Of a stretch of 35,702 nucleotides of DNA, positions 22,583 to 30,572 are shown piece by piece. Under the pieces are notes generated by a model. That model was not told the DNA's origin and searched no databases. It saw only the letters and a program-made list of their open reading frames with translations. The stretch lies in contig CACXOM010000010.1 in NCBI GenBank assembly GCA_902769255.1, forward strand, positions 1-35,702, written 5' to 3'. The translations under genes were made by a program, and so were the position numbers. This DNA is from Oscillospiraceae bacterium (GTDB lineage: Bacteria > Bacillota > Clostridia > Oscillospirales > Acutalibacteraceae). The first letter of the stretch is position 1; each line of letters opens with the position of its first letter.

Positions 22583-22786
22583 TTACTCAACTTCAATAAT
22601 TTCTTCAAAAATTTCGACTCTGTCGCCTTTGCGAATTTTTTTACCGCGCATTAAACAGGTTTCGCCATTTACTTTAACATCGCCGTTTTGAACAAACATT
22701 TTTGCCACTCCGCCGGTAGATGCTATACCTGAAAGTTTAAGAAGTGAATCTAATTTAATAAATTCTGAATTAAGTTTAATTTGCAT
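22583..22786 (-). CDS. yaaA: S4-domain RNA-binding protein YaaA
   Basis: A 67-residue S4-like domain protein ([30 protein letters not shown], read in pieces). It sits between dnaN and recF exactly as yaaA (also called rlbA) does in Bacillus. RNA binding is assumed from the fold. AAAGGAAA precedes the ATG. Confidence 0.9.
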   Translation of the reverse strand: MQIKLNSEFIKLDSLLKLSGIASTGGVAKMFVQNGDVKVNGETCLMRGKKIRKGDRVEIFEEIIEVE

Positions 22787-22823
22787 AATTTCCTTTTCTT
22801 TCTTAAAAAGTGTTAAAAATTTT

Positions 22824-23936
22824 TTATTCCGCTTTCATAATTACCGGAACTACAATAAACAAGAAATCATCGCCCTCAAGCGGTAAAATTTTAATAGGTC
22901 TTTGTGGTCCGTTTATAACAACTTTAACTTTATCAGTATCAACCGCACGAAGTGCATCAATAAAAAATCTTGAATTAAAGCCTATTTCCTGTTCTTCGCC
23001 CGCAATATCGCAATTAAGAAAATCAGAAGATTTACCGTTAATTGTTGAACAACGCATATAAACCTGATTGTCTTTAACGGTGCAACGAATAGGCGATTTT
23101 ACCCTATCAGAAATTACAAGCGAAATTCGCTCAATTAAATTAAGCATTTCTTTTGTATCAGAAATAACAACGGTTTGCTCACCCTCAGGAATAACCGAAT
23201 TGTTGTTATAATTGAAAAATTCGCCCTCTAACAATCTTGAAATTAAAATATAATCGTTAATTTTAAACTCAATATGACGACGGCTTACGCTTATTTTTAC
23301 ATCAAAATCGCTTTCTTCACCGATAAGTTTTAAAATTTCATTAAGACCTTTTGAAGGTACAACAAACTCAAAATCGCCGTTGTCGTTAATTTCTTCTTTT
23401 CTAATAGCGAGTCTGCAACCGTCTGCCGATACTAATTTCAACATATTATTGTTAAGCTCAAACAAAATACCTTTATAAATAGGTCTGTCGTCAGCCGTTG
23501 AAACAGCAAAAATAGTTTGCGAAATCATACTGCGTAAAGTTTCAGCATTAACTTCAAACGATTTTTCATCATCAAGTTTTGGAAGTTCAGGATATTCGTT
23601 TGCATCTAACGCGATAATTGTAAATTCACTTGTTCCGCCTGTGATTAAAGCTTTATTAACATCGTAAATTTCAATTGTTACCCTGTCAGAAGGTAATTTT
23701 CTTAAAATTTCGCCTAATATTTTTGCGTTAAGCACTGTGCAACCCTCTGTTACAATATCGGCAGAAATTTTTGTTTGCATAGCAATTTCAAGGTCATAAC
23801 CCGAAAGAATAATTTCGTTTTGATTTGTTCTTATTAAAATTCCTTCAAGAGTAGCAAGCGAAGATTTAGAAGTAACCGCTCTTGCTACGCAACTAACTGC
23901 GTTTGATAATAATGCTGTTTCACAAGAAAATTTCAT
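22824..23936 (-). CDS. dnaN: DNA polymerase III sliding clamp (beta)
   Basis: A 370-residue beta clamp with the three-domain layout and typical start [21 protein letters not shown]. Recognisable segments are [12 protein letters not shown], the [18 protein letters not shown] region and [16 protein letters not shown] near 315. Its C-terminus reads [19 protein letters not shown] lies upstream of the ATG. The distance to dnaA (322 bases) is unusually large for a coding pair and contains origin elements. Confidence 0.96.
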   Translation of the reverse strand: MKFSCETALLSNAVSCVARAVTSKSSLATLEGILIRTNQNEIILSGYDLEIAMQTKISADIVTEGCTVLNAKILGEILRKLPSDRVTIEIYDVNKALITGGTSEFTIIALDANEYPELPKLDDEKSFEVNAETLRSMISQTIFAVSTADDRPIYKGILFELNNNMLKLVSADGCRLAIRKEEINDNGDFEFVVPSKGLNEILKLIGEESDFDVKISVSRRHIEFKINDYILISRLLEGEFFNYNNNSVIPEGEQTVVISDTKEMLNLIERISLVISDRVKSPIRCTVKDNQVYMRCSTINGKSSDFLNCDIAGEEQEIGFNSRFFIDALRAVDTDKVKVVINGPQRPIKILPLEGDDFLFIVVPVIMKAE

Positions 23937-24258
23937 TTTTTAAGCTCTCCTTAATATTTTTGTAGTTTTTAAAAGTTTTCACAACTAATTTTAAAAAACG
24001 AATATTTTTATTTTAAAAAACTTACATAAATAACTATTAATTTTAGTAGTAGTAGTAGGGGCGGTTAAAAGTGTTAAAAACTCCCCATTCTATTTTAAAC
24101 AAAGTTTTTTTGCATCAACATCAAATGTTAAAAATTTTAATGTTTTTTTTGAAAACTTTTTTTAAAGTCATTCTTTTAACATTTGTGTTGAAAAAATAAT
24201 GTTGAATGTTTAAAACTTGTCTAAAATTTTACCCTAAAATTATTTGTGTTTTAAGAAA
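23937..24258. other. oriC: dnaA-dnaN intergenic: probable oriC unwinding region
   Basis: 322 gene-free, very AT-rich bases. At 24044-24058 five TAG trinucleotides stand in tandem, followed by GGGGCGG (24058-24064). This matches the DnaA-trio plus GC-cluster arrangement of the Bacillus basal unwinding system. TGTTAAAAA occurs at 24072-24080 and 24126-24134, with CTTTTAACA (reverse variant) at 24173-24181 and the looser TTTTAAACA at 24093-24101. I find no TTATCCACA or one-off variant here. dnaN's promoter presumably lies here too, but I cannot point to it. Confidence 0.7.
24044..24064 (+). promoter_or_regulatory. DnaA-trio-like TAG array with adjacent GC cluster
   Basis: Five in-phase TAG triplets and then GGGGCGG. 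In the Bacillus-type origin, DnaA bound at double-stranded boxes next to a GC cluster extends along single-stranded trios. Here the GC side faces dnaA, where the TGTTAAAAA motifs lie. Confidence 0.6.
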
Positions 24259-25566
24259 TTATTTCATGCTTCCTTTGGTTGTAAGATTACGCATTACTTT
24301 TTCAACTTTTCTTAGTTCAATGTCGTTTTTAGTTAATAATTTATCGATTTTGTTGCAAGAATAAAGAACAGTTGAATGGTCTTTATCAAACTCTTTACCG
24401 ATATTTTTTAAAGAAGTATCGGTAATTTTACGAATAACATACATAGCAACCTGTCTTGCGTGAGAAATTTCAGCGTCTTGACGTTGCGAATAAATGTCAT
24501 CAACCGAAACATTATAAACGCTTGAAACGCTTTCAATAATTTTTTTGATGGTTATAGGTTCGGGCTCATCGTCACGCTTAATATCACGAATTGCATTTTC
24601 CGCAACCGCAAGTGTAAGATTATCATAAATCATAGAATAAGCCTGTAATTTTTTAATAACGCCTTCTAATTGGCGAATATTGCTTTTAACATTGTCAGCA
24701 ACATAAATCAAAATATCTTCAGGCAAATCAAAATGCATAAGCTGTGCTTTTCTTTTTAAAATACCTACCCTTGTTTCATATTCCGGCGGTTGAATATCAG
24801 CAATAATGCCGGCTTCAAATCTACCTACAAGTCTTTCAGGAATTTGGTCAATATCTTTCGGCGGACAATCTGAAGTTAAAACAATTTGTTTACGTTTTTC
24901 ATAAAGGTCGTTGAAAGTATTGAAAAATTCTTCCTGCAAAGCCTCTCTACCTGAAATAAACTGAACATCGTCAACTAAAAGTACATCGACATTTCTGTAT
25001 TTTTCTCTGATTTTGTGCATAGTACCATTTTGCAAGCAATAAAAAACATCGTTTGCAAAAGCCTCGCAAGTGGTATAAACAATTTTTTTATCGGGAAATT
25101 TTTCTTTTATTCTTGTAGCAATTGCTGAAAGCAAATGAGTTTTGCCAAGCCCCGAATTTCCCCAAATAAAAAGCGGGTTGTAAATAATTGTATCGTTTTC
25201 AGCAACCGCAAGAGAAGCGGCGTGTGCAAAACGGTTTGAAGAACCCATAATAAAAGTGTCGAAAGTATATTCGTATTGCTCCGAAGTATCAACAACTTTA
25301 ATAGGTGAAATAGGTTTATCTTCTTCAGTAATAATAATTACTTTTACAGGAAATTTCAAAACTTCTGTAAAAGCGTCAGTCAAAATATCTTTATAATTAT
25401 CGTTAATAATGCTTTTTAAAAATGGTGTGTTTACATATAAAATAGCATTACTTCCTTCAATTTTTTGTAATGTAATAGTGGTGAACCAAGCGTTAAAAGT
25501 TACTTCATTTACTTGTTTTTTACAACATTTACAAACTGCTTGCCATACTTCCTGTAATGTTTCCAT
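24259..25566 (-). CDS. dnaA: Chromosomal replication initiator DnaA
   Basis: A 435-residue initiator. Domain I is at about 1-80, domain II is short, and the AAA+ domain holds Walker A GNSGLGKTH (136-144), Walker B LLVDDVQF and the box VII arginine in ERLVGRFEAG. Domain IV at about 340-435 binds the box. Its signature reads FDKDHSTVLYS (393-403), where the usual form is FGGRDHTTV: one residue shorter, arginine to lysine, first threonine to serine. The basic loop usually like KRRSRSVARPRQ reads SQRQDAEISHARQ. AAAAGGAGG lies 12 bases before the ATG. Its gene faces away from rpmH. Confidence 0.96.
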   Translation of the reverse strand: METLQEVWQAVCKCCKKQVNEVTFNAWFTTITLQKIEGSNAILYVNTPFLKSIINDNYKDILTDAFTEVLKFPVKVIIITEEDKPISPIKVVDTSEQYEYTFDTFIMGSSNRFAHAASLAVAENDTIIYNPLFIWGNSGLGKTHLLSAIATRIKEKFPDKKIVYTTCEAFANDVFYCLQNGTMHKIREKYRNVDVLLVDDVQFISGREALQEEFFNTFNDLYEKRKQIVLTSDCPPKDIDQIPERLVGRFEAGIIADIQPPEYETRVGILKRKAQLMHFDLPEDILIYVADNVKSNIRQLEGVIKKLQAYSMIYDNLTLAVAENAIRDIKRDDEPEPITIKKIIESVSSVYNVSVDDIYSQRQDAEISHARQVAMYVIRKITDTSLKNIGKEFDKDHSTVLYSCNKIDKLLTKNDIELRKVEKVMRNLTTKGSMK

Positions 25567-25638
25567 TCTGTAATTTTTTCCTCCTTTTAAAAATTTATAT
25601 AACAGCGTTTTTGAATTCGCCGATTTATAACCGATTAT

Positions 25639-25667
25639 ATTCTATCACACTTTTTAACATTTTGCAA
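25639..25667 (-). promoter_or_regulatory. dnaA promoter
   Basis: On the minus strand, TTGCAA (25662-25667), 17 bases, TAGAAT (25639-25644). The spacer contains the motif TGTTAAAAA (minus strand), so a protein binding it would block transcription. Confidence 0.65.
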
Positions 25668-25758
25668 TATATATATTTAATATTATATAATAATATATAG
25701 TATACTATTAAAAATAGACAAAAAATAATAAGCGTAATTGATTAAAATTAATTTTTGC

Positions 25759-25787
25759 TTGACAAAACTTAAAAAGTAGTATATAAT
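25759..25787 (+). promoter_or_regulatory. rpmH promoter
   Basis: Perfect consensus TTGACA (25759-25764), 17-base spacer, TATAAT (25782-25787). This suits highly expressed ribosomal protein L34. The leader is about 100 bases. Confidence 0.88.
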
Positions 25788-25896
25788 TCTTAAATGGTTT
25801 AGAATCTTTTATTATGCCTTTTCTAAAACACTTAAATTTTTCCGAAAACTTAATAAAAGTTCAAATAAAAAATATTTAAAGAAAGGTGAAAAAACT

Positions 25897-26031
25897 ATGT
25901 TAAGAACATTTCAACCAAAAAAATTACACAGAAAAAAAGTTCATGGTTTCAGAAAAAGAATGGCTGATAGAAACGGTCGCAAAGTTCTTTCAAGAAGAAG
26001 AGCAAAAGGAAGAAAAAGACTCTCTTATTAA
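25897..26031 (+). CDS. rpmH: 50S ribosomal protein L34
   Basis: A 44-residue basic protein, the normal L34 length, beginning [18 protein letters not shown] and ending in the arginine/lysine-rich [18 protein letters not shown] precedes the ATG. It heads the rpmH-rnpA-yidD-yidC-khpB cluster. Confidence 0.97.
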   Translation: MLRTFQPKKLHRKKVHGFRKRMADRNGRKVLSRRRAKGRKRLSY

Positions 26032-26055
26032 TTTTAATTAAAAAGGTAAATTATA

Positions 26056-26388
26056 GTGGAAATTATCACTATTAAAGAGAATAGGGATTTTAGACGGCTT
26101 TATCGTAAAAAGACATCTTTGGTTTCTCCTGCGCTTGTAGTTTATTTTAATGAAAACGGCGCGGGATTTTCTCGCTTAGGAATAACTGCAGGCAAAAAGG
26201 TAGGCAAAGCGGTTAAAAGAAACAGAGCAAAAAGGGTTATAAGGCAAGCATTCTTTACCCTTTTGCCAAAGTTTAAAAAGAATGTTGATATGGTAATAGT
26301 CGCAAGAGCAAAATGCGCCGAACTTAAAAGTTTTGAAGTTACACAACAACTTGAAAATCTTTTAAAAAAAGCGAAAATTATTGATTGA
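26056..26388 (+). CDS. rnpA: Ribonuclease P protein component
   Basis: A 110-residue RNase P protein, which helps the catalytic RNA mature tRNA 5' ends. It has the RNR motif [13 protein letters not shown] (about 55-67) and the typical AGKKVGKAV before it. The start is GTG, with AAAAGGT nine bases upstream. It lies 24 bases after rpmH. Confidence 0.95.
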   Translation: MEIITIKENRDFRRLYRKKTSLVSPALVVYFNENGAGFSRLGITAGKKVGKAVKRNRAKRVIRQAFFTLLPKFKKNVDMVIVARAKCAELKSFEVTQQLENLLKKAKIID

Positions 26389-26390
26389 TT

Positions 26391-26624
26391 ATGAAATATA
26401 TTCTTATTTTTTTTGTTAAAGCTTATAAAAAAATAATATCGCCTATAAAACCGCCTTGTTGCAGGTTTTCGCCGACTTGTTCGGCTTATGCTGTAGAGGC
26501 TTTAAAAGTTCACGGTGCTATAAAAGGCTCTTATCTTTCAATAAAAAGAGTGCTTCGGTGCAATCCTTTTTGTGAGGGCGGGTCAGACCCCGTTCCCCCT
26601 AAAATAAGTTATAAGAAAGGTTAA
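26391..26624 (+). CDS. yidD: Membrane protein insertion efficiency factor YidD
   Basis: A 77-residue YidD with an amphipathic N-terminus and the conserved core [20 protein letters not shown], then [14 protein letters not shown] use the ATG at 26391. An in-frame TTG at 26385 would overlap the rnpA stop as TTGA and is a real alternative. There is no clear ribosome site, so coupling to rnpA is likely. It assists YidC next door. Confidence 0.92.
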   Translation: MKYILIFFVKAYKKIISPIKPPCCRFSPTCSAYAVEALKVHGAIKGSYLSIKRVLRCNPFCEGGSDPVPPKISYKKG

Positions 26625-26629
26625 AAATT

Positions 26630-27421
26630 ATGGAAACCGTTTTAACCCCTTTTGTTTGGTTATTAAAACAACTTTGTTTACTTTTTCAAAGTTACCCAAT
26701 AGCTATATTTGTTTTTACATTAATTGTTAATTTAGCGCTTATTCCTTTTAATATTAAACAACAAAAAAATATGGCAAAACAAGCAAGACTTCGTCCGAAA
26801 TTAGAAGCGCTTAAAGAAAAATTCGGCGATGACAAAATGAAATATCAATCGGCAATGCAAGAACTCTATCAAAAAGAGAATGTAAGCCCTACAGGCGGTT
26901 GCTTGCCAATGCTTATTCGTATGGTTATATTAATGATGGTGTTTTACAGCGTTAATGTAATTATTTACGGCTCTTCAACAAGAGGTAAAATTAACCCTCA
27001 AATTGACCATTCATTTTTAAAAATATTCGGTCTTGATTTAGCGCAAACACCGCATTTCAGCACCGATGTTATTCACGCATTTGAACTTACTTGGCTTATT
27101 CCGATTATTTGTTTTTCTGCTCAAATGCTTTCAATGTTTGTTTCAAACAAACAGCAGGCAAAAAATAATCCGCAAATGGCATCACAAGGCGGTTCAATGA
27201 AAATTATGTTGTTCACAATGCCGGTAATTTCGCTTATTTTCACATTCCAAGTGCCTTGCGCAACTGGTTTTTACTGGATTTGTTCAAGCGTTGTAAACAC
27301 AGTTATTATGCTTATTGTTAATCATTTTTATTCGGCTGACAAAATTTCGGCAAAAGAAATGATTGAAGAAGGAAGTTTAAGAAGAAAAAAAGAACAAAGA
27401 ATTATTGACTCGCAGAATTGA
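26630..27421 (+). CDS. yidC: Membrane protein insertase YidC/SpoIIIJ
   Basis: A 263-residue Oxa1/YidC family insertase of Gram-positive size. It has five predicted membrane segments and a basic cytoplasmic loop after the first (NIKQQKNMAKQARLRPKLEAL). The conserved SPTGGCLPMLIRM segment is near 90-102, and there is a late FYWICSSVVNTVIM. A lipobox is not apparent, unlike Bacillus SpoIIIJ. AGAAAGGTT precedes the ATG, six bases after yidD. Confidence 0.94.
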   Translation: METVLTPFVWLLKQLCLLFQSYPIAIFVFTLIVNLALIPFNIKQQKNMAKQARLRPKLEALKEKFGDDKMKYQSAMQELYQKENVSPTGGCLPMLIRMVILMMVFYSVNVIIYGSSTRGKINPQIDHSFLKIFGLDLAQTPHFSTDVIHAFELTWLIPIICFSAQMLSMFVSNKQQAKNNPQMASQGGSMKIMLFTMPVISLIFTFQVPCATGFYWICSSVVNTVIMLIVNHFYSADKISAKEMIEEGSLRRKKEQRIIDSQN

Positions 27422-27434
27422 AAGGAAATTTTAA

Positions 27435-28304
27435 ATGATTATTGATGCTATTGCCACAGGCAAAACGGTGGAAGAAGCCAAAGAAAAAGCTTTGCAACAA
27501 TTAGGCGCCGCCGTAGAAAATGTAGAAGTAGATTTTGAAATTATTGATATGCCTAAACCTAAAACTTTGGGCTTGTTCGGCGGAAATGATGCAAAAGTTA
27601 GAGTTTTTGCCGAAGTTGAGGGCGTTGAAGAGCAAAAGGTTGAAAAAACAGCAGAAGTTGTTGTAAAACCGCTCGTTAAAAGCGCCGAAATGGACAAAAA
27701 AACCGAAAAGAAAACAATTGAATATTTAAAAACAATTCTTGAAACAATGGGCGTTGAAAACGTTAAAGTTGAAGTAAGAATTGAAGAAGACGGCACAAAA
27801 ATCGATTTTGACGGCGACAATCTCGGCGTTGCAATCGGCAGAAAAGGCGAAACAATTGACGCTATTCAACACTTAATTTCGTTGGTTGCTAACAAAGGTC
27901 AAGACGAATATATAAGAATTTCTTTAAATCCGGGCGAATACCGCCAAAAAAGAGAGCAGGTTTTAATTAACCTTGCGAAAAAAAGCGCTGTTAAAGCGAA
28001 GAAATTTAATAAAAATATTATGCTTGAAGCAATGAATTCTTATGAAAGAAGAATTGTTCACAACGCAGTTCAAGAAGTTGAGGGCGTTGAAAGCTGGTCA
28101 ATCGGCGAAAACGACCACAGAAGAGTTTGCATCGGCACTTCGAGAGATAATAAACCGTTTAGACCAAACAGAAGAAGAAACAACAACCGCAGAGGCAATT
28201 ATAATAAAGGTGGCAGACAGCAAAGACGTCCTTATCAGCCGAAAACTGCTGACCGCGCACCAAAAGCCGATAACGATATGCCATTATACGGCGTAATTAA
28301 ATAA
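27435..28304 (+). CDS. khpB: RNA-binding protein KhpB (Jag/EloR)
   Basis: A 289-residue protein with a Jag_N domain (about 1-50), a KH domain with GVAIGRKGETIDAIQHL (about 133-149) and an R3H-type domain (NSYERRIVHNAVQEVEGVES). A low-complexity Arg/Asn/Gly tail of about 50 residues (RPNRRRNNNRRGNYNKGG) follows and is probably disordered and RNA-binding. Homologs bind many RNAs and affect elongation and division. GAAAGGAAA precedes the ATG, 13 bases after yidC. Confidence 0.92.
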   Translation: MIIDAIATGKTVEEAKEKALQQLGAAVENVEVDFEIIDMPKPKTLGLFGGNDAKVRVFAEVEGVEEQKVEKTAEVVVKPLVKSAEMDKKTEKKTIEYLKTILETMGVENVKVEVRIEEDGTKIDFDGDNLGVAIGRKGETIDAIQHLISLVANKGQDEYIRISLNPGEYRQKREQVLINLAKKSAVKAKKFNKNIMLEAMNSYERRIVHNAVQEVEGVESWSIGENDHRRVCIGTSRDNKPFRPNRRRNNNRRGNYNKGGRQQRRPYQPKTADRAPKADNDMPLYGVIK

Positions 28305-28336
28305 GCGAAATTTTAAAAAACAAACTTAAAACATTT

Positions 28337-28367
28337 AAAAAGGAACGTGTTTTCACGTTCCTTTTTT
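28337..28367 (+). terminator. Terminator of the rpmH-khpB operon
   Basis: Ten-pair stem AAGGAACGTG/CACGTTCCTT around TTTT (28340-28363), then a run of T. Confidence 0.85.
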
Positions 28368-28381
28368 TGCATAGCATAATT

Positions 28382-28403
28382 AAAAAGCCCGCAAAATGCG
28401 GGC
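28382..28403 (-). terminator. Terminator of abrB
   Basis: On the minus strand, GCCCGC-ATTTT-GCGGGC followed by TTTTT. It lies about 35 bases past the abrB stop. Confidence 0.8.
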
Positions 28404-28437
28404 CGAAAGGGTTAAAATGGAATATATTCTATTAAAA

Positions 28438-28683
28438 TTATAATTCTGCTTTGATTTGAGCAACGCAATTTGAGCAAATACCTTTACCGTTTAAAACTTT
28501 AACGTCTTCCTTGCTGCCGCAAAGATAACAAGTGCTGCTGCTTTTTTCAAGAATAATTCTTGTTCCCTCCAAATGAATTGAAATTGGAGTTTTAGCAGGC
28601 ATTGACAAGTGGTCACGAAGTTCTTTAGGCAAAGTAATTCTGCCTAAATTGTCGATTTCTCTAACTACTCCTGTTGAAGCCAT
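28438..28683 (-). CDS. abrB: AbrB family transition-state regulator
   Basis: An 81-residue DNA-binding protein. The N-terminal swapped-hairpin AbrB domain (STGVVREIDNLGRITLPKEL, about 3-22) is unmistakable. The C-terminus has two cysteine pairs, CYLC and CSNC (about 51-74), likely a small zinc ribbon. I chose the ATG at 28683 because GGGAGGTG lies upstream; the longer frame to 28728 would read across the promoter. AbrB proteins repress stationary-phase genes. It diverges from soj. Confidence 0.92.
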   Translation of the reverse strand: MASTGVVREIDNLGRITLPKELRDHLSMPAKTPISIHLEGTRIILEKSSSTCYLCGSKEDVKVLNGKGICSNCVAQIKAEL

Positions 28684-28847
28684 GGTTTCACCTCCCTTGG
28701 TTTGTTTGCTATAACCATAATACACCAAAATTTACCAAAAGTAAAGCCTTTTTTGTAAATTTTTACAATTTTGTTAAAATTCACCAATAAATCGCCAAAA
28801 AATCGCAAAATTACCAAAATTTAGCACAAAAGGAATGGCAAGTAGAA

Positions 28848-28863
28848 TGTTTCACGTGAAACA
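28848..28863. promoter_or_regulatory. parS: parS centromere site
   Basis: A perfect 16-base palindrome TGTTTCACGTGAAACA, matching the well-known ParB binding consensus. It lies 87 bases ahead of soj and about 50 ahead of its promoter, about 3 kb from dnaA. Confidence 0.96.
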
Positions 28864-28908
28864 TTTTTATTTTTTACGCAAAAAGCACTTTAAAAATTGC
28901 TCGCAATG

Positions 28909-28917
28909 TGTTATACT
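28909..28917 (+). promoter_or_regulatory. Extended -10 promoter of soj-spo0J
   Basis: TG-T-TATACT with -10 at 28912-28917. The -35 (TTTAAA at 28889-28894) is poor, as is often the case with an extended -10. Confidence 0.5.
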
Positions 28918-28949
28918 TGATTTACAGAATTTTAATAGGAGGAAACCAA

Positions 28950-29714
28950 ATGGGCAAAATAATAGCGATAGTCAACCAAAAAGGCGGAGTTGGCAAAACC
29001 ACAACTTCCGTTAATTTGACCGCCGCTTTGGGTGCCAGAAACAAAAAGTGTCTGCTTGTTGATATTGACCCGCAGGGCAATTCGACCAGCGGTTACGGCA
29101 TCGAGAAAAAGAAAATCGAAAAATCATCTTACGATGTTATGATAGGCGAAAGCACAGCAGAACAAGCAATTTTGAAAACAAACTATAAAAATGTAGATAT
29201 AATTCCGGCAAATATAGATTTGTCGGGCGCAGAGGTTGAGCTTGTTGATGTAAAAGAGCGTGAATCTGCTTTGAAAAAAGCATTGTTAGAGCAAAAGGCG
29301 AATTACGACTATATTATGCTCGACTGTCCGCCCTCGCTCGGACTTATAACGCTAAATGCGCTTTGCGCCGCCGATTCAATTTTAGTGCCTATTCAATGCG
29401 AATATTACGCACTTGAAGGACTTTCACAGTTGATGAACACGGTGCGCTCAATCAAAAGACTTTATAATCCAAGAATTGAAATTGAGGGCGTTTTGCTTAC
29501 AATGTTCGACGGCAGACTTAATTTAACACAGCAAGTAGCCGCCGAAATTAAAAAATTCTTCCCGAAAAAAGTGTTTGGCACAACAATTCCAAGAACGGTA
29601 AGAATTTCTGAAGCGCCAAGCTACGGCGAGCCGATTATGTATTATGACAAACGCTCGAAAGGAACTGACGCTTATAACAAACTCGCTAAAGAGATTATTA
29701 AAAATAACAAATAA
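28950..29714 (+). CDS. soj: Chromosome partitioning ATPase Soj/ParA
   Basis: A 254-residue Walker-type ATPase. The deviant Walker A KGGVGKTT is at 11-18, with IDPQGNST (switch I), LDCPPSLG and the ARISEAPSYG-like RISEAPSYG near the end. I use the ATG at 28950 with AGGAGG upstream; an extension to 28908 would run through the promoter. It drives origin segregation with Spo0J and parS and may affect DnaA. Confidence 0.95.
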   Translation: MGKIIAIVNQKGGVGKTTTSVNLTAALGARNKKCLLVDIDPQGNSTSGYGIEKKKIEKSSYDVMIGESTAEQAILKTNYKNVDIIPANIDLSGAEVELVDVKERESALKKALLEQKANYDYIMLDCPPSLGLITLNALCAADSILVPIQCEYYALEGLSQLMNTVRSIKRLYNPRIEIEGVLLTMFDGRLNLTQQVAAEIKKFFPKKVFGTTIPRTVRISEAPSYGEPIMYYDKRSKGTDAYNKLAKEIIKNNK

Positions 29715-29726
29715 GGAGGGTATATA

Positions 29727-30560
29727 ATGGCTAAAAAATCAGGACTCGGCAGAGGTTACGAAGCTTTAATGAGCGACAATGCGACCGAGCAGGCGAATGC
29801 GGTTGAAATTCGAGTTGACGAATTAGAGCCTAACCCCGACCAGCCGAGAAAGAATTTTGACAAAACCGCGCTTGATGAATTGGCGGAAAACATTAAAAAA
29901 TACGGCTTAATTCAGCCGATTGTGGCAAGACCTACCATAATGGGCAACTACCAAATTGTCGCAGGTGAGCGCCGTTGGCGCGCTTCAATTCAGGCTGGGC
30001 TTAAAACTGTGCCTGTAATTGTGAAAGATTTGGCAGACGATGAAACAATGGAAATCGCCATAATCGAAAACCTACAGCGTGAGGACTTAAATCCGGCAGA
30101 AACAGCAAGAGGGTTTAAAGCGCTTATGGAAAATTTCTCGCTTACACAAGAGCAGGTGGCGGAAAAAGTCGGAAAATCTCGCTCGGCGGTTACAAATACT
30201 TTGCGATTGCTCGAACTTGGTGACTATTTAAAATACCTTGAAGACGGCACAATCACCGCAGGCCACGCGCGAGCAATGCTTTCGATGAGCGATGATATGC
30301 GTGAAGTTGCGCTTGAACTTATTAAAAAAGGCGCTTCGGTGCGTGAAATTGAAGTTTTGGCGAAGAAAAAGCCGAAAAAACAGCGTGAGAGCGTAAAGGC
30401 CGTTAAAGAAATGCCTGTTTTTTATAAAGAAGTCGAAATTTCGCTAAAACAGGAACTCGGCAGAAAAGTCGAAATCAAGCAAGACAAAAACAAATGCACG
30501 CTTTCAATCGACTTTTTCAACGAAGATGATTTAAAAGAATTAATTAAAAAGATGTTTTAA
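29727..30560 (+). CDS. spo0J: Chromosome partitioning protein Spo0J/ParB
   Basis: A 277-residue ParB. It opens AKKSGLGRGYEALM and has the CTPase box with GERRWRA (about 75-81) and ENLQREDLNPAETARGF. The helix-turn-helix TQEQVAEKVGKSRSAVTNTLRLL (in two parts, about 137-160) binds parS. The C-terminal dimerisation part spans about 230-277. AAGGAGGG precedes the ATG, 12 bases after soj. Confidence 0.95.
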   Translation: MAKKSGLGRGYEALMSDNATEQANAVEIRVDELEPNPDQPRKNFDKTALDELAENIKKYGLIQPIVARPTIMGNYQIVAGERRWRASIQAGLKTVPVIVKDLADDETMEIAIIENLQREDLNPAETARGFKALMENFSLTQEQVAEKVGKSRSAVTNTLRLLELGDYLKYLEDGTITAGHARAMLSMSDDMREVALELIKKGASVREIEVLAKKKPKKQRESVKAVKEMPVFYKEVEISLKQELGRKVEIKQDKNKCTLSIDFFNEDDLKELIKKMF

Positions 30561-30572
30561 GGAGAAAAAACC

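Larger units (their letters stand above)
25567..25896. other. dnaA-rpmH divergent intergenic region
   Basis: 330 gene-free bases, extremely AT-rich, with the divergent promoters of dnaA and rpmH and a run of TATATA-like sequence around 25670-25710. One TTTTTAACA (25651-25659) lies inside the dnaA promoter spacer. No canonical DnaA box is visible. Confidence 0.7.

Noticed and set aside
24056-24064. TAGGGGCGG at the TAG array as a fragment of the TGTAGG hairpin repeats
   Set aside because: The match is short, the opposing hairpin arm is absent, and the in-phase TAG series fits an origin element better. The possibility is not excluded.
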